From an uncultured Hyphomicrobiales bacterium (GTDB taxonomy: Bacteria; Pseudomonadota; Alphaproteobacteria; Rhizobiales; Ancalomicrobiaceae): DNA of 64,000 nt. The stretch's first letter is position 1, and each line of letters opens with the position of its first letter. Below the pieces are notes generated by a model. It was given only the letters and a program-made list of their open reading frames with translations, was not told the DNA's origin and did no database searches. Shown piece by piece: positions 26,032 through 35,545 of the stretch. The DNA lies in contig CAIYYN010000058.1 in assembly GCA_903930435.1 (NCBI GenBank), positions 1 to 64,000 of the forward strand, in the 5' to 3' direction. The position numbers and the translations under genes are program-made.

Positions 26032-28872
26032 ATGCTCGGCCTCGGCAGCCTCGCCCGGAAATTATTCGGCTCAGCCAATGATCGCAAGATCAAGGCTTAT
26101 ATGCCGCGCGTTCAGGAAATCAACGCGCTGGAGCCTGAATTGAAGGCATTGTCGGACGAGCAACTGAGGGCTCGCACCGACACATTCAGAGAACAACTCG
26201 CTGCCGGCAAGAAACTCGACCAGATCCTCGTGCCCGCCTTTGCGACCGTTCGTGAGGCGGCTCGACGGGCCATCGGACAGCGTCATTTCGATGTGCAGTT
26301 GATCGGCGGCATGGTGCTCCATGACGGCAAGATCGCCGAAATGAAAACCGGCGAAGGCAAGACGCTTGTCGCGACATTGGCCGTTTACCTGAACGCGCTT
26401 GCGGGCAAGGGTGTCCATGTCGTTACCGTCAACGATTATCTGGCCCGCCGCGACGCCGAATGGATGGGCCGCGTCTACGCCTTCCTCGGACTGACGACCG
26501 GTATCATCGTGCACGGCCTCGACGACAGCGAGCGCAAGGCTGCCTATGCCTGCGACGTCACCTATGCCACGAACAATGAACTGGGTTTCGACTATCTACG
26601 CGACAACATGAAATACGAGCGCGCAAGCATGGTGCAGCGCGGTCATAATTTTGCGATTGTCGACGAAGTCGATAGTATTCTGGTCGACGAGGCGCGGACG
26701 CCTTTGATCATCTCGGGACCGCTTGATGATCGCTCCGATCTCTACAACACGATTGACCGCTTCATTCCCTTGCTGGTTGCCAAGGAAGACTTCGAGATCG
26801 ATGAGAAGCAGCGGCAGACGTCGCTGACGGAAGCCGGTATGGAGAAGATCGAGAAACTGCTGGCTGAAGCCGGCATGCTGCAGGGCGAGTCGCTCTACGA
26901 TCTCGAGAACGTTACCATTGTCCATCACGTGAACCAGGCGCTGAAGGCGCATTCCCTGTTCCAGCGCGACAAGGATTACATCGTTCGCAACGGCGAAGTC
27001 GTGATCATCGACGAATTTACCGGGCGCATGATGCCCGGTCGTCGTTACTCCGAAGGTCTGCATCAAGCCCTGGAAGCCAAGGAACGCGTTCAGATCCAGC
27101 CGGAAAACCAGACGCTGGCATCGATCACATTCCAGAACTATTTCCGCATGTATGAGAAACTTGGTGGCATGACGGGTACGGCGCTGACCGAAGCCGACGA
27201 GTTCCTGGACATTTACAAGCTGGAGGTGCTTGAAGTGCCGACCAATCTGCCCGTCAGCCGCATTGATGAGGATGACGAGGTCTATCGGACCAATGAAGAG
27301 AAATATCGCGCCATCATCCGTCTCATCGAGGATTGCAAGGAGCGCGGGCAGCCGATCCTCGTAGGTACAACATCGATCGAAAAATCCGAATATCTCGCCG
27401 ACCAGCTGAAGGCCAAAGGCTTCCGCCAGCTCGATCCGAGTGACCCGAAGGCGTATGAGGGTCTTTATGACGAAGCAGCGGGCCGCATCACCGAGAAGGT
27501 ATTTACCGTTCTGAATGCGCGCTACCACGAGCAGGAAGCCGCCATCGTCGCCGAAGCGGGTTATCCCGGCGCGGTCACCATTGCAACAAACATGGCGGGA
27601 CGTGGTACCGATATCCAGCTTGGTGGCAACATTGACATGCGTATCCGTAACGAACTGGCGGATATGCCCGAAGGTCCGGACCGCGACGCAGCCATCGAAC
27701 GCATCAAGAGCCAGACGGCTGTCATGAAGGCCAACGCGCTGGCTGCTGGCGGCCTCTGCGTGCTTGGCACCGAACGGCATGAAAGCCGTCGCATCGACAA
27801 TCAGTTGCGCGGTCGTTCGGGCCGCCAGGGCGATCCCGGTCGGTCGCGCTTCTTCCTGTCGTTGCAGGATGATCTGATGCGCATTTTCGGCTCGGATCGG
27901 ATGGACGGCATGCTCCAGCGCCTGGGACTGAAGGAAGATGAAGCCATCGTCCATCCCTGGATCAACAAGGCATTGGAAAAGGCGCAGCAGAAGGTCGAAG
28001 CGCGCAACTTTGATATCCGCAAGAACCTGTTGAAATTCGATAACGTCATGAACGACCAGCGCCGCGTCGTGTTTGAGCAGCGCGTCGAACTGATGGAATC
28101 AGATGACGTCAGTGAAACAGTCGCGGAGATGCGGCATGACGTGATCCATGGCATCGTCAAGAAGCACATTCCTGAAAACGCCTATGCTGAACAGTGGGAT
28201 ATCGCTGGTCTGACCGAGGAGGTCGGGCAGGTGACCGGCCTCGCGCTCGCGCTCGACGCGTGGGCGAAGGAAGAAGGCATTGCCGACGAGGAGGTCGAAC
28301 ACCGCATTGCACAAGCTGCAGATGCCGTGATGGCAGACAAGGTCGCGCGTTACGGCGCCGAGACGATGGCCTATATCGAAAAGCAGGTGCTGTTGCAGAC
28401 ATTGGATCATTTGTGGCGCGAACATCTCGTGACACTCGATCATCTGCGTCAGGTCATCGGCTTCCGTGGCTATGCACAGCGCGATCCGCTGAACGAATAT
28501 CGGACGGAAGCCTTCGCATTGTTCGAGGCCATGCTGACCAACCTGCGCAAGGCGGTCACCAGCCAGATCATGCGGGTGGAACTGGTCCGTGAAGAGCGGC
28601 CACAGCTCGACATGCCATCACCGGCGACACTCATTGCCGAGCATCCGTCCTCCCCGGACCAGATGCGAGGATCTGTTGATCCGGTTGCCATGGCAGAAGC
28701 CGCCATGTTCGGAACCGCGACCTTGGGGCACGCCTTGCCGGGGAAGACAGCGATGGCGGCGGAAGCCATTGACCCGGAAGATCCGTCAACCTGGGGCAAG
28801 GTCAATCGCAATGATGCCTGTCCGTGCGGGTCCGGCAAGAAATTCAAGCATTGCCACGGTCGACTGGCCTGA
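26032..28872 (+). CDS. secA: Preprotein translocase ATPase SecA
   Basis: Motor of the Sec export pathway, shuttling between cytosol and the SecYEG channel. The 946 residues match alphaproteobacterial SecA. Walker A is in [14 protein letters not shown] (near 104), the DEAD-type motif is in [15 protein letters not shown], the helicase motif is [12 protein letters not shown], and the zinc-binding tail [14 protein letters not shown] is intact at the end and would bind SecB. The ATG has AAGGA at a normal distance. An intrinsic terminator follows the gene. Confidence 0.98.
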   Translation: MLGLGSLARKLFGSANDRKIKAYMPRVQEINALEPELKALSDEQLRARTDTFREQLAAGKKLDQILVPAFATVREAARRAIGQRHFDVQLIGGMVLHDGKIAEMKTGEGKTLVATLAVYLNALAGKGVHVVTVNDYLARRDAEWMGRVYAFLGLTTGIIVHGLDDSERKAAYACDVTYATNNELGFDYLRDNMKYERASMVQRGHNFAIVDEVDSILVDEARTPLIISGPLDDRSDLYNTIDRFIPLLVAKEDFEIDEKQRQTSLTEAGMEKIEKLLAEAGMLQGESLYDLENVTIVHHVNQALKAHSLFQRDKDYIVRNGEVVIIDEFTGRMMPGRRYSEGLHQALEAKERVQIQPENQTLASITFQNYFRMYEKLGGMTGTALTEADEFLDIYKLEVLEVPTNLPVSRIDEDDEVYRTNEEKYRAIIRLIEDCKERGQPILVGTTSIEKSEYLADQLKAKGFRQLDPSDPKAYEGLYDEAAGRITEKVFTVLNARYHEQEAAIVAEAGYPGAVTIATNMAGRGTDIQLGGNIDMRIRNELADMPEGPDRDAAIERIKSQTAVMKANALAAGGLCVLGTERHESRRIDNQLRGRSGRQGDPGRSRFFLSLQDDLMRIFGSDRMDGMLQRLGLKEDEAIVHPWINKALEKAQQKVEARNFDIRKNLLKFDNVMNDQRRVVFEQRVELMESDDVSETVAEMRHDVIHGIVKKHIPENAYAEQWDIAGLTEEVGQVTGLALALDAWAKEEGIADEEVEHRIAQAADAVMADKVARYGAETMAYIEKQVLLQTLDHLWREHLVTLDHLRQVIGFRGYAQRDPLNEYRTEAFALFEAMLTNLRKAVTSQIMRVELVREERPQLDMPSPATLIAEHPSSPDQMRGSVDPVAMAEAAMFGTATLGHALPGKTAMAAEAIDPEDPSTWGKVNRNDACPCGSGKKFKHCHGRLA

Positions 28873-28901
28873 TATTCAGCGTAAACACTTGAAATTCAAA
28901 A

Positions 28902-28932
28902 GCCGCCGAGAGCAGATCCCGGCGGCTTTTTT
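28902..28932 (+). terminator. Rho-independent terminator after secA
   Basis: GCCGCCG (28902-28908) and CGGCGGC (28920-28926) form a perfect stem followed by six Ts. Four As precede the stem, so it can also end transcripts from the convergent lipoprotein gene. Confidence 0.88.
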
Positions 28933-28957
28933 CATATCTTGGATTCTCGCGCTGGTC

Positions 28958-30373
28958 TCAACCACCAAACGGATTGAGTTTCTTCCACCACGGGATGTCT
29001 TCAGCCGGAGCGACTGCAGGAGTGCTCCTTGCAGGTGGCGTTGTGACAGGTTGGGTCTGGGAGGCAGGCGGCGTGGCGCTGGCTGTCGCGCCCGTTGCAG
29101 GCTTTACGGCAGCGGCGGCAGGGGCTGCTTTCGGCGCAGGGGCCGCTGGCGGCGTGACAGCAATGCTGGGTGCAGGTTCATCCTTCTTTCCGAAGTCAGG
29201 CAGCTTCACGACACTCAGGAAGTTCCCGATCACGTCGCCGCCTGCAGGCTGCTCAGCCGCCCCATATCCCGAAGCGACCGGAGCCGGTGATGGATCAAGT
29301 GGCGTTGGCCGTGTGACTGGAACCGGTAATTTGCCTGGGGATGCCAAAGCAACAGTTGTCGCCGGTGGCTGTACCTGGCTCGGGGCGGGGTCTGCGGGCT
29401 TTGGCGTCAGCACGCTGAGGAGGTTGACCGGTTGCGGCTTGGGTTTTGCCGCTTCCATCTTCATGGCAAGTTCTGCTTCGGCCTGAGCCCGTTCCTGCGC
29501 ATCGAGGGCGGCAACCTGAACCTTGAATTCAGCCTCATCCGCCTTCTGCTTGGTGGCGACTGCCTCTGCGATATCTTCTGGCACCTTGTAGCTCGGGCAG
29601 GCACCTTGCGGATTGAACGTCGTTGAGTCCGCCGAAACGGGATGTGCGTCGAACACATATTTCTTCTCGCAGACGTCGACCTTCGGCTCGCGGTGCGTCA
29701 CTTCGAAGTGATCATACCCTTCTTTCAGGTTGCGCCAGAAAGCGATGTTGGGGTTGCGACGATGCCGCGCAAGATTGGCCGCAGTCAGCCGAAACGGATA
29801 AGCCTGCACCTGAAACGAGGATTGTCCCGCAGCCAAGGCTTCCCGGGCGATTGCGTAAACCTCCTGAACCTGAATGTCGGTCAGGACAAAGCAGCCAGCT
29901 GAGGCCGTGCAATTCCCGTGCACCATGACCGCAGACCCGGTGCGGTTATAGGCCCGATCAAAGGCGTTGGGATACCCAAGGTCCATCGACAGGAAAAACT
30001 GCGAATGCGGATTCATCCGGCCGGGGGTAATCTGGTAAAATCCCTCTGGCGACATCTTGTCGCCCTCAACCAGCTTTGGACCAATCGTGCCGCCCCAGGC
30101 GCACATATTGTAGCTTTTCAGTAGCGCATATTGATTGGTACTGTCGCGCTTCCAGATCTCGAGTATGTTTTCTTCCTTGAACACGCGGATGAGGATCGGA
30201 CCCTCCCGACGCATCCCCTTCTCATCCATGAGTTTCTGGGTCGCGAGAGGAATTGGCCTGTATTCCTTGGGACCGCCGGCCATCAGGCCGCCAACGCCTT
30301 CGTCGTTGCAGCCAGCAAGCGCCAACGGCAGACAAAGCGCGGTTGCAAGACAGAGTACCGTCGCGAACTTCAT
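28958..30373 (-). CDS. YafK-type L,D-transpeptidase-like lipoprotein
   Basis: Envelope lipoprotein of about 471 residues. The signal peptide ends in the lipobox LALAGC (acylated Cys near 22). A catalytic domain of the murein L,D-transpeptidase / YafK family spans about 55-240, with the catalytic pattern HGNCTASAGC: His near 152, Gly next, and the nucleophile Cys near 161. The last 200 residues are rich in Pro and Ala and probably disordered, perhaps reaching to the cell wall. YafK (DpaA) in E. coli cuts lipoprotein from peptidoglycan, so transpeptidase or amidase-like activity cannot be decided here. ATG 30373 has AGGGA upstream; TTG 30376 is the outer option. A CtrA box lies about 290 bases upstream. 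Confidence 0.82.
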   Translation of the reverse strand: MKFATVLCLATALCLPLALAGCNDEGVGGLMAGGPKEYRPIPLATQKLMDEKGMRREGPILIRVFKEENILEIWKRDSTNQYALLKSYNMCAWGGTIGPKLVEGDKMSPEGFYQITPGRMNPHSQFFLSMDLGYPNAFDRAYNRTGSAVMVHGNCTASAGCFVLTDIQVQEVYAIAREALAAGQSSFQVQAYPFRLTAANLARHRRNPNIAFWRNLKEGYDHFEVTHREPKVDVCEKKYVFDAHPVSADSTTFNPQGACPSYKVPEDIAEAVATKQKADEAEFKVQVAALDAQERAQAEAELAMKMEAAKPKPQPVNLLSVLTPKPADPAPSQVQPPATTVALASPGKLPVPVTRPTPLDPSPAPVASGYGAAEQPAGGDVIGNFLSVVKLPDFGKKDEPAPSIAVTPPAAPAPKAAPAAAAVKPATGATASATPPASQTQPVTTPPARSTPAVAPAEDIPWWKKLNPFGG

Positions 30374-30576
30374 CAATTGCTTTCCCTGGGCGAACCGCGC
30401 CCGTCGCGGACTTCCTGAGCCGTGGCTGCACTCAACTCACGGCTCGATTTGCAGATTGGTCCGACGGCATTGCATCGTGACAAATCCGACTTTTCAATGA
30501 TCTCTTTACCAAAACGGGATTTGCAGCGCTACCCGCAGCACACATGCATCCCGGCCTCGGACTAGGGCAACCATCG

Positions 30577-30592
30577 TTGATCATTTGATCAA
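30577..30592. promoter_or_regulatory. Palindrome upstream of the L,D-transpeptidase-like gene
   Basis: TTGATCA (30577-30583) and TGATCAA (30586-30592) are perfect arms around TT. It looks like a small operator. It resembles an FNR/FixK box, but the half-sites are two bases too far apart for the TTGAT-N4-ATCAA consensus. Confidence 0.4.
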
Positions 30593-30659
30593 ACATCAAT
30601 TATACCAACGATCTGCCATCAGGTCGGCATTTTCAGGCCAGCTACTGTGATGTCAAATT

Positions 30660-30678
30660 ATGGTTAATCGCTAGTTAA
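30660..30678 (-). promoter_or_regulatory. CtrA binding site, full box plus half-site
   Basis: On the minus strand the sequence is TTAACTAGCGATTAACCAT. This contains the full TTAA-N7-TTAA box and the TTAACCAT form of the CtrA motif known from Caulobacter and Rhizobiales. It is 26 bases past the accA stop and about 290 bases before the lipoprotein start. It implies cell-cycle control of the wall enzyme gene, if a promoter lies close to it. Confidence 0.65.
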
Positions 30679-30704
30679 TCATACGATCAGAATCGGGGGG
30701 CCTC

Positions 30705-31658
30705 CTAGAGTGAGCGACCGATAGCCAGGAACTTTTCCCGCCTTGCCCGACGAATCTGGTCAGGCGATTGCCCGGCAAGTTCAGCGAAAGCCCGCTCGAT
30801 TGCATTGCCTGCCGACGTAATCACCGCCTCGGGTGCCCGGTGTGCGCCACCGACCGGTTCGCCGATGATCTGGTCGATCACCTTGAAGCGGATCAGATCC
30901 TGGGCTGTGATCTTCATGTTCGTCGCTGCATCCTGTGCGCGCGCTGAATCTCTCCAAAGGATCGACGCTGCTCCTTCCGGCGAAATCACGCTGTAGATCG
31001 CATGTTCCAGCATCAGCACCCGATTGGCTGTTGCGATCGCGATTGCGCCGCCTGATCCGCCTTCGCCGATGATGACCGATACGTTCGGCACGCCAAGGGC
31101 GAGGCACGCGTTCGTCGAGCGCGCAATGGCTTCGGCCTGCCCTCGCTCTTCTGCCTCAATTCCGGGGAACGCTCCAGCCGTGTCAACGAGGCTGAGGACC
31201 GGCACATCGAAGCGGTCGGCGAGTTCCATGATCCGGACTGCCTTGCGATAGCCTTCCGGCCGCGCCATGCCAAAATTATGCTTCAGGCGTGATTTGGTGT
31301 CGGCACCTTTTTCATTGCCGATCACGGCAACAGAGGTCCCGCGGAATCGGCCAAAGCCGGCAATGATCGCCTGGTCATCACCAAAGGCCCGGTCACCGGC
31401 AAGCGGCGTGAAATCCGCGATCAAGCCGCCGATATAGTCAACACAGTGCGGGCGATCCGGGTGCCGGGCGACCAGCGTCTTCTGCCAGGGCGTCAGTTTT
31501 TGATAAAGGTCGTTCAGCGCTTGTGCTGATTTGGCCTCAAGCTTCGAGATCTCATCCTTGACGTCGACCGCCTCGCCTTTTTCGGCAAGTGCTCTCAGTT
31601 CCTGGATCTGACCTTCGAGGTCGGCAACGGGTTTTTCAAATTCGAGATAACTGCGCAT
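30705..31658 (-). CDS. accA: Acetyl-CoA carboxylase carboxyltransferase alpha subunit
   Basis: With AccD it moves the carboxyl group from biotin to acetyl-CoA, making malonyl-CoA for fatty-acid synthesis. The 317 residues are the usual length, with an N-terminal helical region ([18 protein letters not shown]) and a crotonase-like core containing [13 protein letters not shown] and [14 protein letters not shown], where the glycine pairs form the oxyanion hole. accD is not adjacent, as usual in alphaproteobacteria. The upstream gene xerD is on the same strand 120 bases away. Confidence 0.97.
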   Translation of the reverse strand: MRSYLEFEKPVADLEGQIQELRALAEKGEAVDVKDEISKLEAKSAQALNDLYQKLTPWQKTLVARHPDRPHCVDYIGGLIADFTPLAGDRAFGDDQAIIAGFGRFRGTSVAVIGNEKGADTKSRLKHNFGMARPEGYRKAVRIMELADRFDVPVLSLVDTAGAFPGIEAEERGQAEAIARSTNACLALGVPNVSVIIGEGGSGGAIAIATANRVLMLEHAIYSVISPEGAASILWRDSARAQDAATNMKITAQDLIRFKVIDQIIGEPVGGAHRAPEAVITSAGNAIERAFAELAGQSPDQIRRARREKFLAIGRSL

Positions 31659-31778
31659 TCGCGTCCGCTCTTGATCGCTTGCTCATCGTTCCGACGGTTG
31701 TCCGGCAGAGTTCATGCTCAGCGAGCTACGCCACAACGGCGATGACGAGGCGACTTCCGCCATGGGTCAACACAAATG

Positions 31779-32729
31779 TCAAGGCGAAGGTGCAGCAGCC
31801 AGTTCGTCAGACAACGGATGATGCTGCGCCACCACGGCCTTCAGGCGCTCCTCCAGCACGTGCGTATAGATCTGCGTGGTTGATATGTCCGCGTGTCCTA
31901 AAAGCTCCTGGACGACCCTCAGATCTGCACCACGCTGCAGGATATGGCTGGCAAATGCGTGCCGGAGAACATGTGGAGACAGTCTGTCAGGTGCGATTTC
32001 AGCCGCGATCGCGAGTGCTTTCAAATCGCGTCCAAGGGCCTGGCGGGTAAAATGCCCCGATGCGCCATGGGATGCGAATAGCCAACGACTATCTCCGGCA
32101 ATTCCTGACATACGGCGTGCCGAAAGATAATTGGTCATAGCCAATCTTGCGCGCTCAGTCAGCGGCACCATGCGTTCCTTGTCGCCCTTGCCACGCACGA
32201 TCAGCACCGGCAAGTCGGAGCGCAGAGCGGCGGCAGGCAGCGCCACAAGTTCCGATGCACGCAACCCCGTCGCATAGGCCACCTCGACGAGCGTATAAAT
32301 TCGCAGGCGCCTTAAGTGTTCCGCCTCGCTCTCGACGGGTTCAACACAGGCGGCATGTGCCGTCTCAATCAGGCGATCGACTTCGGCCTCGGAGAGGATT
32401 TTCGGCAAGACAGGCGCCTTGCGCGGACCACTAACGGGGCCGGTGGGGTCATCAGCGCGAATGCCTTCGGCGTAGAGGAACTTGTAGAACTGACGCAGCG
32501 TCGAGAGCTTGCGCGCCTGGCTTGAGGCAGCGAAACCGCGTGCTGTCAGATCGCTGAGATAATCCGCGATATCTGTTGTGGTGACCTCGACGGGATCCAC
32601 GTGTCTTCGCCGCAGAAAACCATTGAAGTCGTCGAGATCCAGCCTGTAGGACACGAGCGTGTTGTCGGAGGCTCCCCGCTCGACGACCAGCATCTCCAGA
32701 AAGGCTTCCATATGCCGCTTGCTGCTCAT
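31779..32729 (-). CDS. xerD: Site-specific tyrosine recombinase XerD
   Basis: Resolves chromosome dimers at dif together with XerC. From the ATG at 32729 it has 316 residues: a SAM-like N-terminal domain (about 5-90) and a catalytic domain with Arg in YATGLRASELV, the HVLRHAFASHIL and LLGHADISTTQIYTHV motifs, and the nucleophile Tyr in that last one. An in-frame start further upstream would add 60 unrelated residues, so I reject it. The gene follows a small membrane protein and precedes accA. XerC lies 19 kb away in the same window. The position next to aroK fits the XerD assignment. Confidence 0.9.
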   Translation of the reverse strand: MSSKRHMEAFLEMLVVERGASDNTLVSYRLDLDDFNGFLRRRHVDPVEVTTTDIADYLSDLTARGFAASSQARKLSTLRQFYKFLYAEGIRADDPTGPVSGPRKAPVLPKILSEAEVDRLIETAHAACVEPVESEAEHLRRLRIYTLVEVAYATGLRASELVALPAAALRSDLPVLIVRGKGDKERMVPLTERARLAMTNYLSARRMSGIAGDSRWLFASHGASGHFTRQALGRDLKALAIAAEIAPDRLSPHVLRHAFASHILQRGADLRVVQELLGHADISTTQIYTHVLEERLKAVVAQHHPLSDELAAAPSP

Positions 32730-32752
32730 GGCATCTGCCCCGGTGGAATGAG

Positions 32753-32902
32753 CTACTGCTGCGGCGAGAACCGGTCTGGTGGGACGCGAATGACGATTTC
32801 TCGCTCTTTCGGGTGAACAAGGGTCGCCAGCGAGTACATGGATCCTACCACCACACCGGTCAGGACCAGGATTGCGAACAGGAAACGAAATAACGTCGGC
32901 AT
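32753..32902 (-). CDS. Small single-span membrane protein
   Basis: A 49-residue protein starting MPTLFRFLFAILVLTGVV, with one hydrophobic helix (about 3-25) and a short charged tail with HPKEREIVIRVPPDRF. Small proteins of this pattern, ending in a VxIPPxRF-like segment, are often found between aroK and xerD in Rhizobiales; the function is unknown to me. It lies 23 bases upstream of xerD on the same strand and is probably cotranscribed. A start 14 codons earlier (32944) is possible but adds a Cys- and Gly-containing segment before the helix. Confidence 0.6.
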   Translation of the reverse strand: MPTLFRFLFAILVLTGVVVGSMYSLATLVHPKEREIVIRVPPDRFSPQQ

Positions 32903-33194
32903 CCAACATCCGCCAGGAGCGAGTTCAAATATGAACGCGGACAATCGTCACAAGGATCAGGAGACCCGCGAAGTCATGTCCGAATCCCCGAAATACTCGC
33001 TACTTTTGCCGTGATAAGCGCGACGGCGCAAGCTCGAAACTGCTCACTTTTCCGTCTCTGCCCCGCGAGGCCGCCCTTGTTCATGGACAGCTCGACTGAA
33101 ATCTCCAAGGAAGAAGCCTTGACGAACCCGCGACCTTGAGGTCAAAGCAGCCGACGAGCAAGCATCCAGCGCCTGAAACGGGACGTAATCGATT

Positions 33195-33800
33195 ATGCAG
33201 ACGGACGTGCGACGAACCGATGACGAGCGGACGCGGCTTATTGCCTCCCGCATCGGCGCACGTTCTATCGTTCTGGTCGGCATGATGGGTGCTGGCAAGA
33301 CGACGGTCGGCAAGCGACTGGCGTCCCGGTTGAACATCCCGTTTGTTGATGCCGACGTCGAGATCGAAAAGGCCGCTGCCCAGACGATCCCGGAAATCTT
33401 TGCCGTTCACGGCGAACCCTATTTCCGGGATGGCGAACGGCGCGTCATTGCCCGCCTCTTGAACGAGGGTCCGCAAGTGCTCGCCACGGGCGGCGGGTCC
33501 TACATGAACGCCGATACGCGTGCCGCGATCGAGCGTAAGGGCATTTCGGTCTGGCTGGATGCGGATATCGCGCTGCTGCTCGCCCGTGTGCGCAAGCGCG
33601 CCAACCGGCCGCTCCTCAATACGCCTGATCCAGAAGGCACTCTGCGGCGGCTGATCGCCGAACGCTATCCCGTCTATGCGCTTGCTGATATCAGGGTTTC
33701 TTCGAGCGAAGCCCCGCACGATCAGGTCTGCGAAGATGTCATCCGAAGCATTCAGGCCTTTCTCGACTCCCGTTCAGCAGACAAGGAAACCGCCCCATGA
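33195..33800 (+). CDS. aroK: Shikimate kinase
   Basis: Phosphorylates shikimate at the 3-hydroxyl with ATP, the fifth step of the aromatic pathway. The 201 residues include Walker A in GMMGAGKTTVGKRLA (about 32-46), the substrate-binding DADVEIE, and the GGG motif in LATGGGSYM. The N terminus is about 25 residues longer than in E. coli AroK, which is common in this group. Its end overlaps the aroB start by four bases (ATGA), so the two enzymes are made together. It is divergent from the small membrane protein and xerD over about 290 bases. Confidence 0.95.
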   Translation: MQTDVRRTDDERTRLIASRIGARSIVLVGMMGAGKTTVGKRLASRLNIPFVDADVEIEKAAAQTIPEIFAVHGEPYFRDGERRVIARLLNEGPQVLATGGGSYMNADTRAAIERKGISVWLDADIALLLARVRKRANRPLLNTPDPEGTLRRLIAERYPVYALADIRVSSSEAPHDQVCEDVIRSIQAFLDSRSADKETAP

Positions 33801-34915
33801 TCGACGCCGCCGCAAAAGTTGCCGTTGATCTGGAGGGACGGGACTACGACATTTTCATCGGAAAGGGCCTGATTGCGGGCGTTGGCGCTGAATTGGCGCG
33901 TCGCTTCCCAGGCAGCCGATACTGCATCATTACCGACGAAACCGTTGCCGAGCATCACCTTGAGGCGCTCAGCCAAAGCCTGGCCGACGCAAATCTCGCC
34001 TATTCCGATATTGTTGTGACCGCTGGTGAGGCCTCGAAGAGCTTTTCCGTCTTTGAAAATGTCATCGACGGCGTCCTGTCGGCGCGACTGGAACGAGGTG
34101 ACCTCCTGATCGCTCTGGGTGGCGGTGTCATTGGCGATCTCACAGGATTTGTTGCGGGCGTTGTGCGTCGGGGCATGCGCTTTGTCCAGATGCCGACGAC
34201 GCTGCTGGCGCAAGTTGACAGCTCGGTTGGCGGCAAGACCGGTATCAATACACGCCACGGCAAGAACCTGGTTGGGGTGTTCCATCAGCCTGCATTGGTA
34301 CTTGCCGATACAGATACGCTCGACACGCTGCCCCGGCGCGATTTTGCAGCTGGCTATGCCGAAGTGGCCAAATATGGCCTGATCGATGATCCCACCTTCT
34401 TTGCCTGGCTGGAGACCCACTGGCAGGAGGTCTTTTCCGGCGGTCAGGCCCGTATCGACGCCATCGCCACGAGTTGCCGCGCCAAGGCGCATGTCGTGAA
34501 GATCGACGAGAAGGAAACCGGCCCGCGTGCCTTGCTCAATCTCGGCCATACCTTTGGTCACGCGCTGGAATCGGTCACGGGCTATGATGCGGCTCGTCTG
34601 GTCCATGGGGAAGGTGTCGCCATCGGCATGGTGCTGGCCCATGAATTCTCGGTCAGGATGAACCTGTGTTCGCCGGATGATTTGTCCCGAATGCGCGCGC
34701 ATCTGGAAGCCGTTGGGTTGCCGACCAGTCTCAGCCAGGTGCCCGGTGGCGTCGGCACCGCCGACGATCTGATGGCTGCAATCCTGCAGGACAAGAAGGT
34801 CAAGCGGGGCAAGCTGACCTTCATTCTCACGCGTGGCATCGGACAGAGCTTCATTGCCGACGATGTCCCGCCTCATGCTGTGCGCGGCTTTTTGTCCGAC
34901 AAGCTGGCCGAATGA
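33797..34915 (+). CDS. aroB: 3-dehydroquinate synthase
   Basis: Makes dehydroquinate from DAHP using NAD and a divalent metal, the second step of the aromatic pathway. The 372 residues contain the NAD and metal-site segments GGGVIGDLTGFVAG, TTLLAQVDSSVGGKTGIN and LNLGHTFGHALE, with both metal histidines present. It is coupled to aroK at its start and to the LysE-family gene at its end (four-base ATGA overlap), forming a three-gene unit. Confidence 0.96.
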   Translation: MIDAAAKVAVDLEGRDYDIFIGKGLIAGVGAELARRFPGSRYCIITDETVAEHHLEALSQSLADANLAYSDIVVTAGEASKSFSVFENVIDGVLSARLERGDLLIALGGGVIGDLTGFVAGVVRRGMRFVQMPTTLLAQVDSSVGGKTGINTRHGKNLVGVFHQPALVLADTDTLDTLPRRDFAAGYAEVAKYGLIDDPTFFAWLETHWQEVFSGGQARIDAIATSCRAKAHVVKIDEKETGPRALLNLGHTFGHALESVTGYDAARLVHGEGVAIGMVLAHEFSVRMNLCSPDDLSRMRAHLEAVGLPTSLSQVPGGVGTADDLMAAILQDKKVKRGKLTFILTRGIGQSFIADDVPPHAVRGFLSDKLAE

Positions 34916-35529
34916 GCTGGGCGCTCTTGGCCATTTTCATGGCCGGTTTTTCGCTTGGCGGTAGTCTGATCATTGCGATCGGTGCCCAGAATGCATTCGT
35001 TCTGAAGCAGGGTCTTGTTCGACGTCACGTTCTGGCCATCGTCACCGTTTGCGCCTTATCCGACGCACTTCTGATCTGGAGCGGGGCCTTCGCGCTGTCT
35101 GCGGTGGCAGGAACCGCCGTATGGGTTTCGGTTGCAGCCCGTGCGTTCGGGGCGGCATTTCTTGTTATTTACGGGCTGAGAGCCGCGTGGCGGGTATTCC
35201 AGAAGCAGACACTCGTTCCTGACGGCGAAGCGCAGGATAGTCTCGGTCGCGCGCTGGCGCTCTGCCTGTCGTTCACCTTCCTGAACCCGCATGTCTATCT
35301 CGACACGGTGGTGCTTGTTGGCGCGATCGCCAGCCGTTACCCGATACTCGAACGCAGCTCCTTCTGTCTGGGGGCAACGTCCGCATCGTTCATATGGTTC
35401 TTCGGATTGGGATTCGGCGCGCGTTTGCTGGCTCCCTTGTTCGCCAAGCCGATTGCTTGGCGCATTCTGGAAGCTATCCTCGCGGTTGTCATGCTCACGA
35501 TTGGCATTCAGATTGCCTATGGTGGGTGA
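34912..35529 (+). CDS. LysE/ArgO family amino-acid exporter
   Basis: Inner-membrane exporter of 205 residues with about six hydrophobic segments. The N-terminal SLGGSLIIAIGAQNAFVLKQ is the LysE/ArgO family signature for export of basic amino acids. The ATG overlaps the aroB stop, so it is translated with the aromatic genes although no pathway link is obvious. It converges on cysNC with a 4-base gap, and a hairpin covers both stop codons. Confidence 0.88.
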   Translation: MSWALLAIFMAGFSLGGSLIIAIGAQNAFVLKQGLVRRHVLAIVTVCALSDALLIWSGAFALSAVAGTAVWVSVAARAFGAAFLVIYGLRAAWRVFQKQTLVPDGEAQDSLGRALALCLSFTFLNPHVYLDTVVLVGAIASRYPILERSSFCLGATSASFIWFFGLGFGARLLAPLFAKPIAWRILEAILAVVMLTIGIQIAYGG

Positions 35530-35545
35530 TCGGTCAGATCACCCA
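35523..35545. terminator. Shared hairpin over the convergent lysE-type and cysNC ends
   Basis: TGGGTGATC (35523-35531) and GATCACCCA (35537-35545) are perfect 9-base arms with a 5-base loop. The hairpin includes both stop codons. There is no T run on either side. It probably blocks 3' decay or collisions rather than acting as a classic intrinsic terminator. Confidence 0.5.

Larger units (their letters stand above)
30374..30704. other. Regulatory region between accA and the lipoprotein gene
   Basis: These 331 bases contain no gene I can support. They hold an AT-rich stretch with a palindrome at 30577-30592 and a CtrA box at 30660-30678, close behind the accA stop. Both sit where a minus-strand promoter for the L,D-transpeptidase-like gene would lie. 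Confidence 0.6.

Noticed and set aside
26596-27954. 452-codon open frame antisense to secA
   Set aside because: It mirrors secA codon structure, has no ribosome site and no family resemblance. Other long antisense frames (over putA at 4362-5534, iorA at 12424-13506, atpA at 55525-56928, helicase at 49568-50749) were rejected for the same reason.
30577-30592. FNR/FixK box
   Set aside because: Half-sites TTGAT and ATCAA are six bases apart rather than four.
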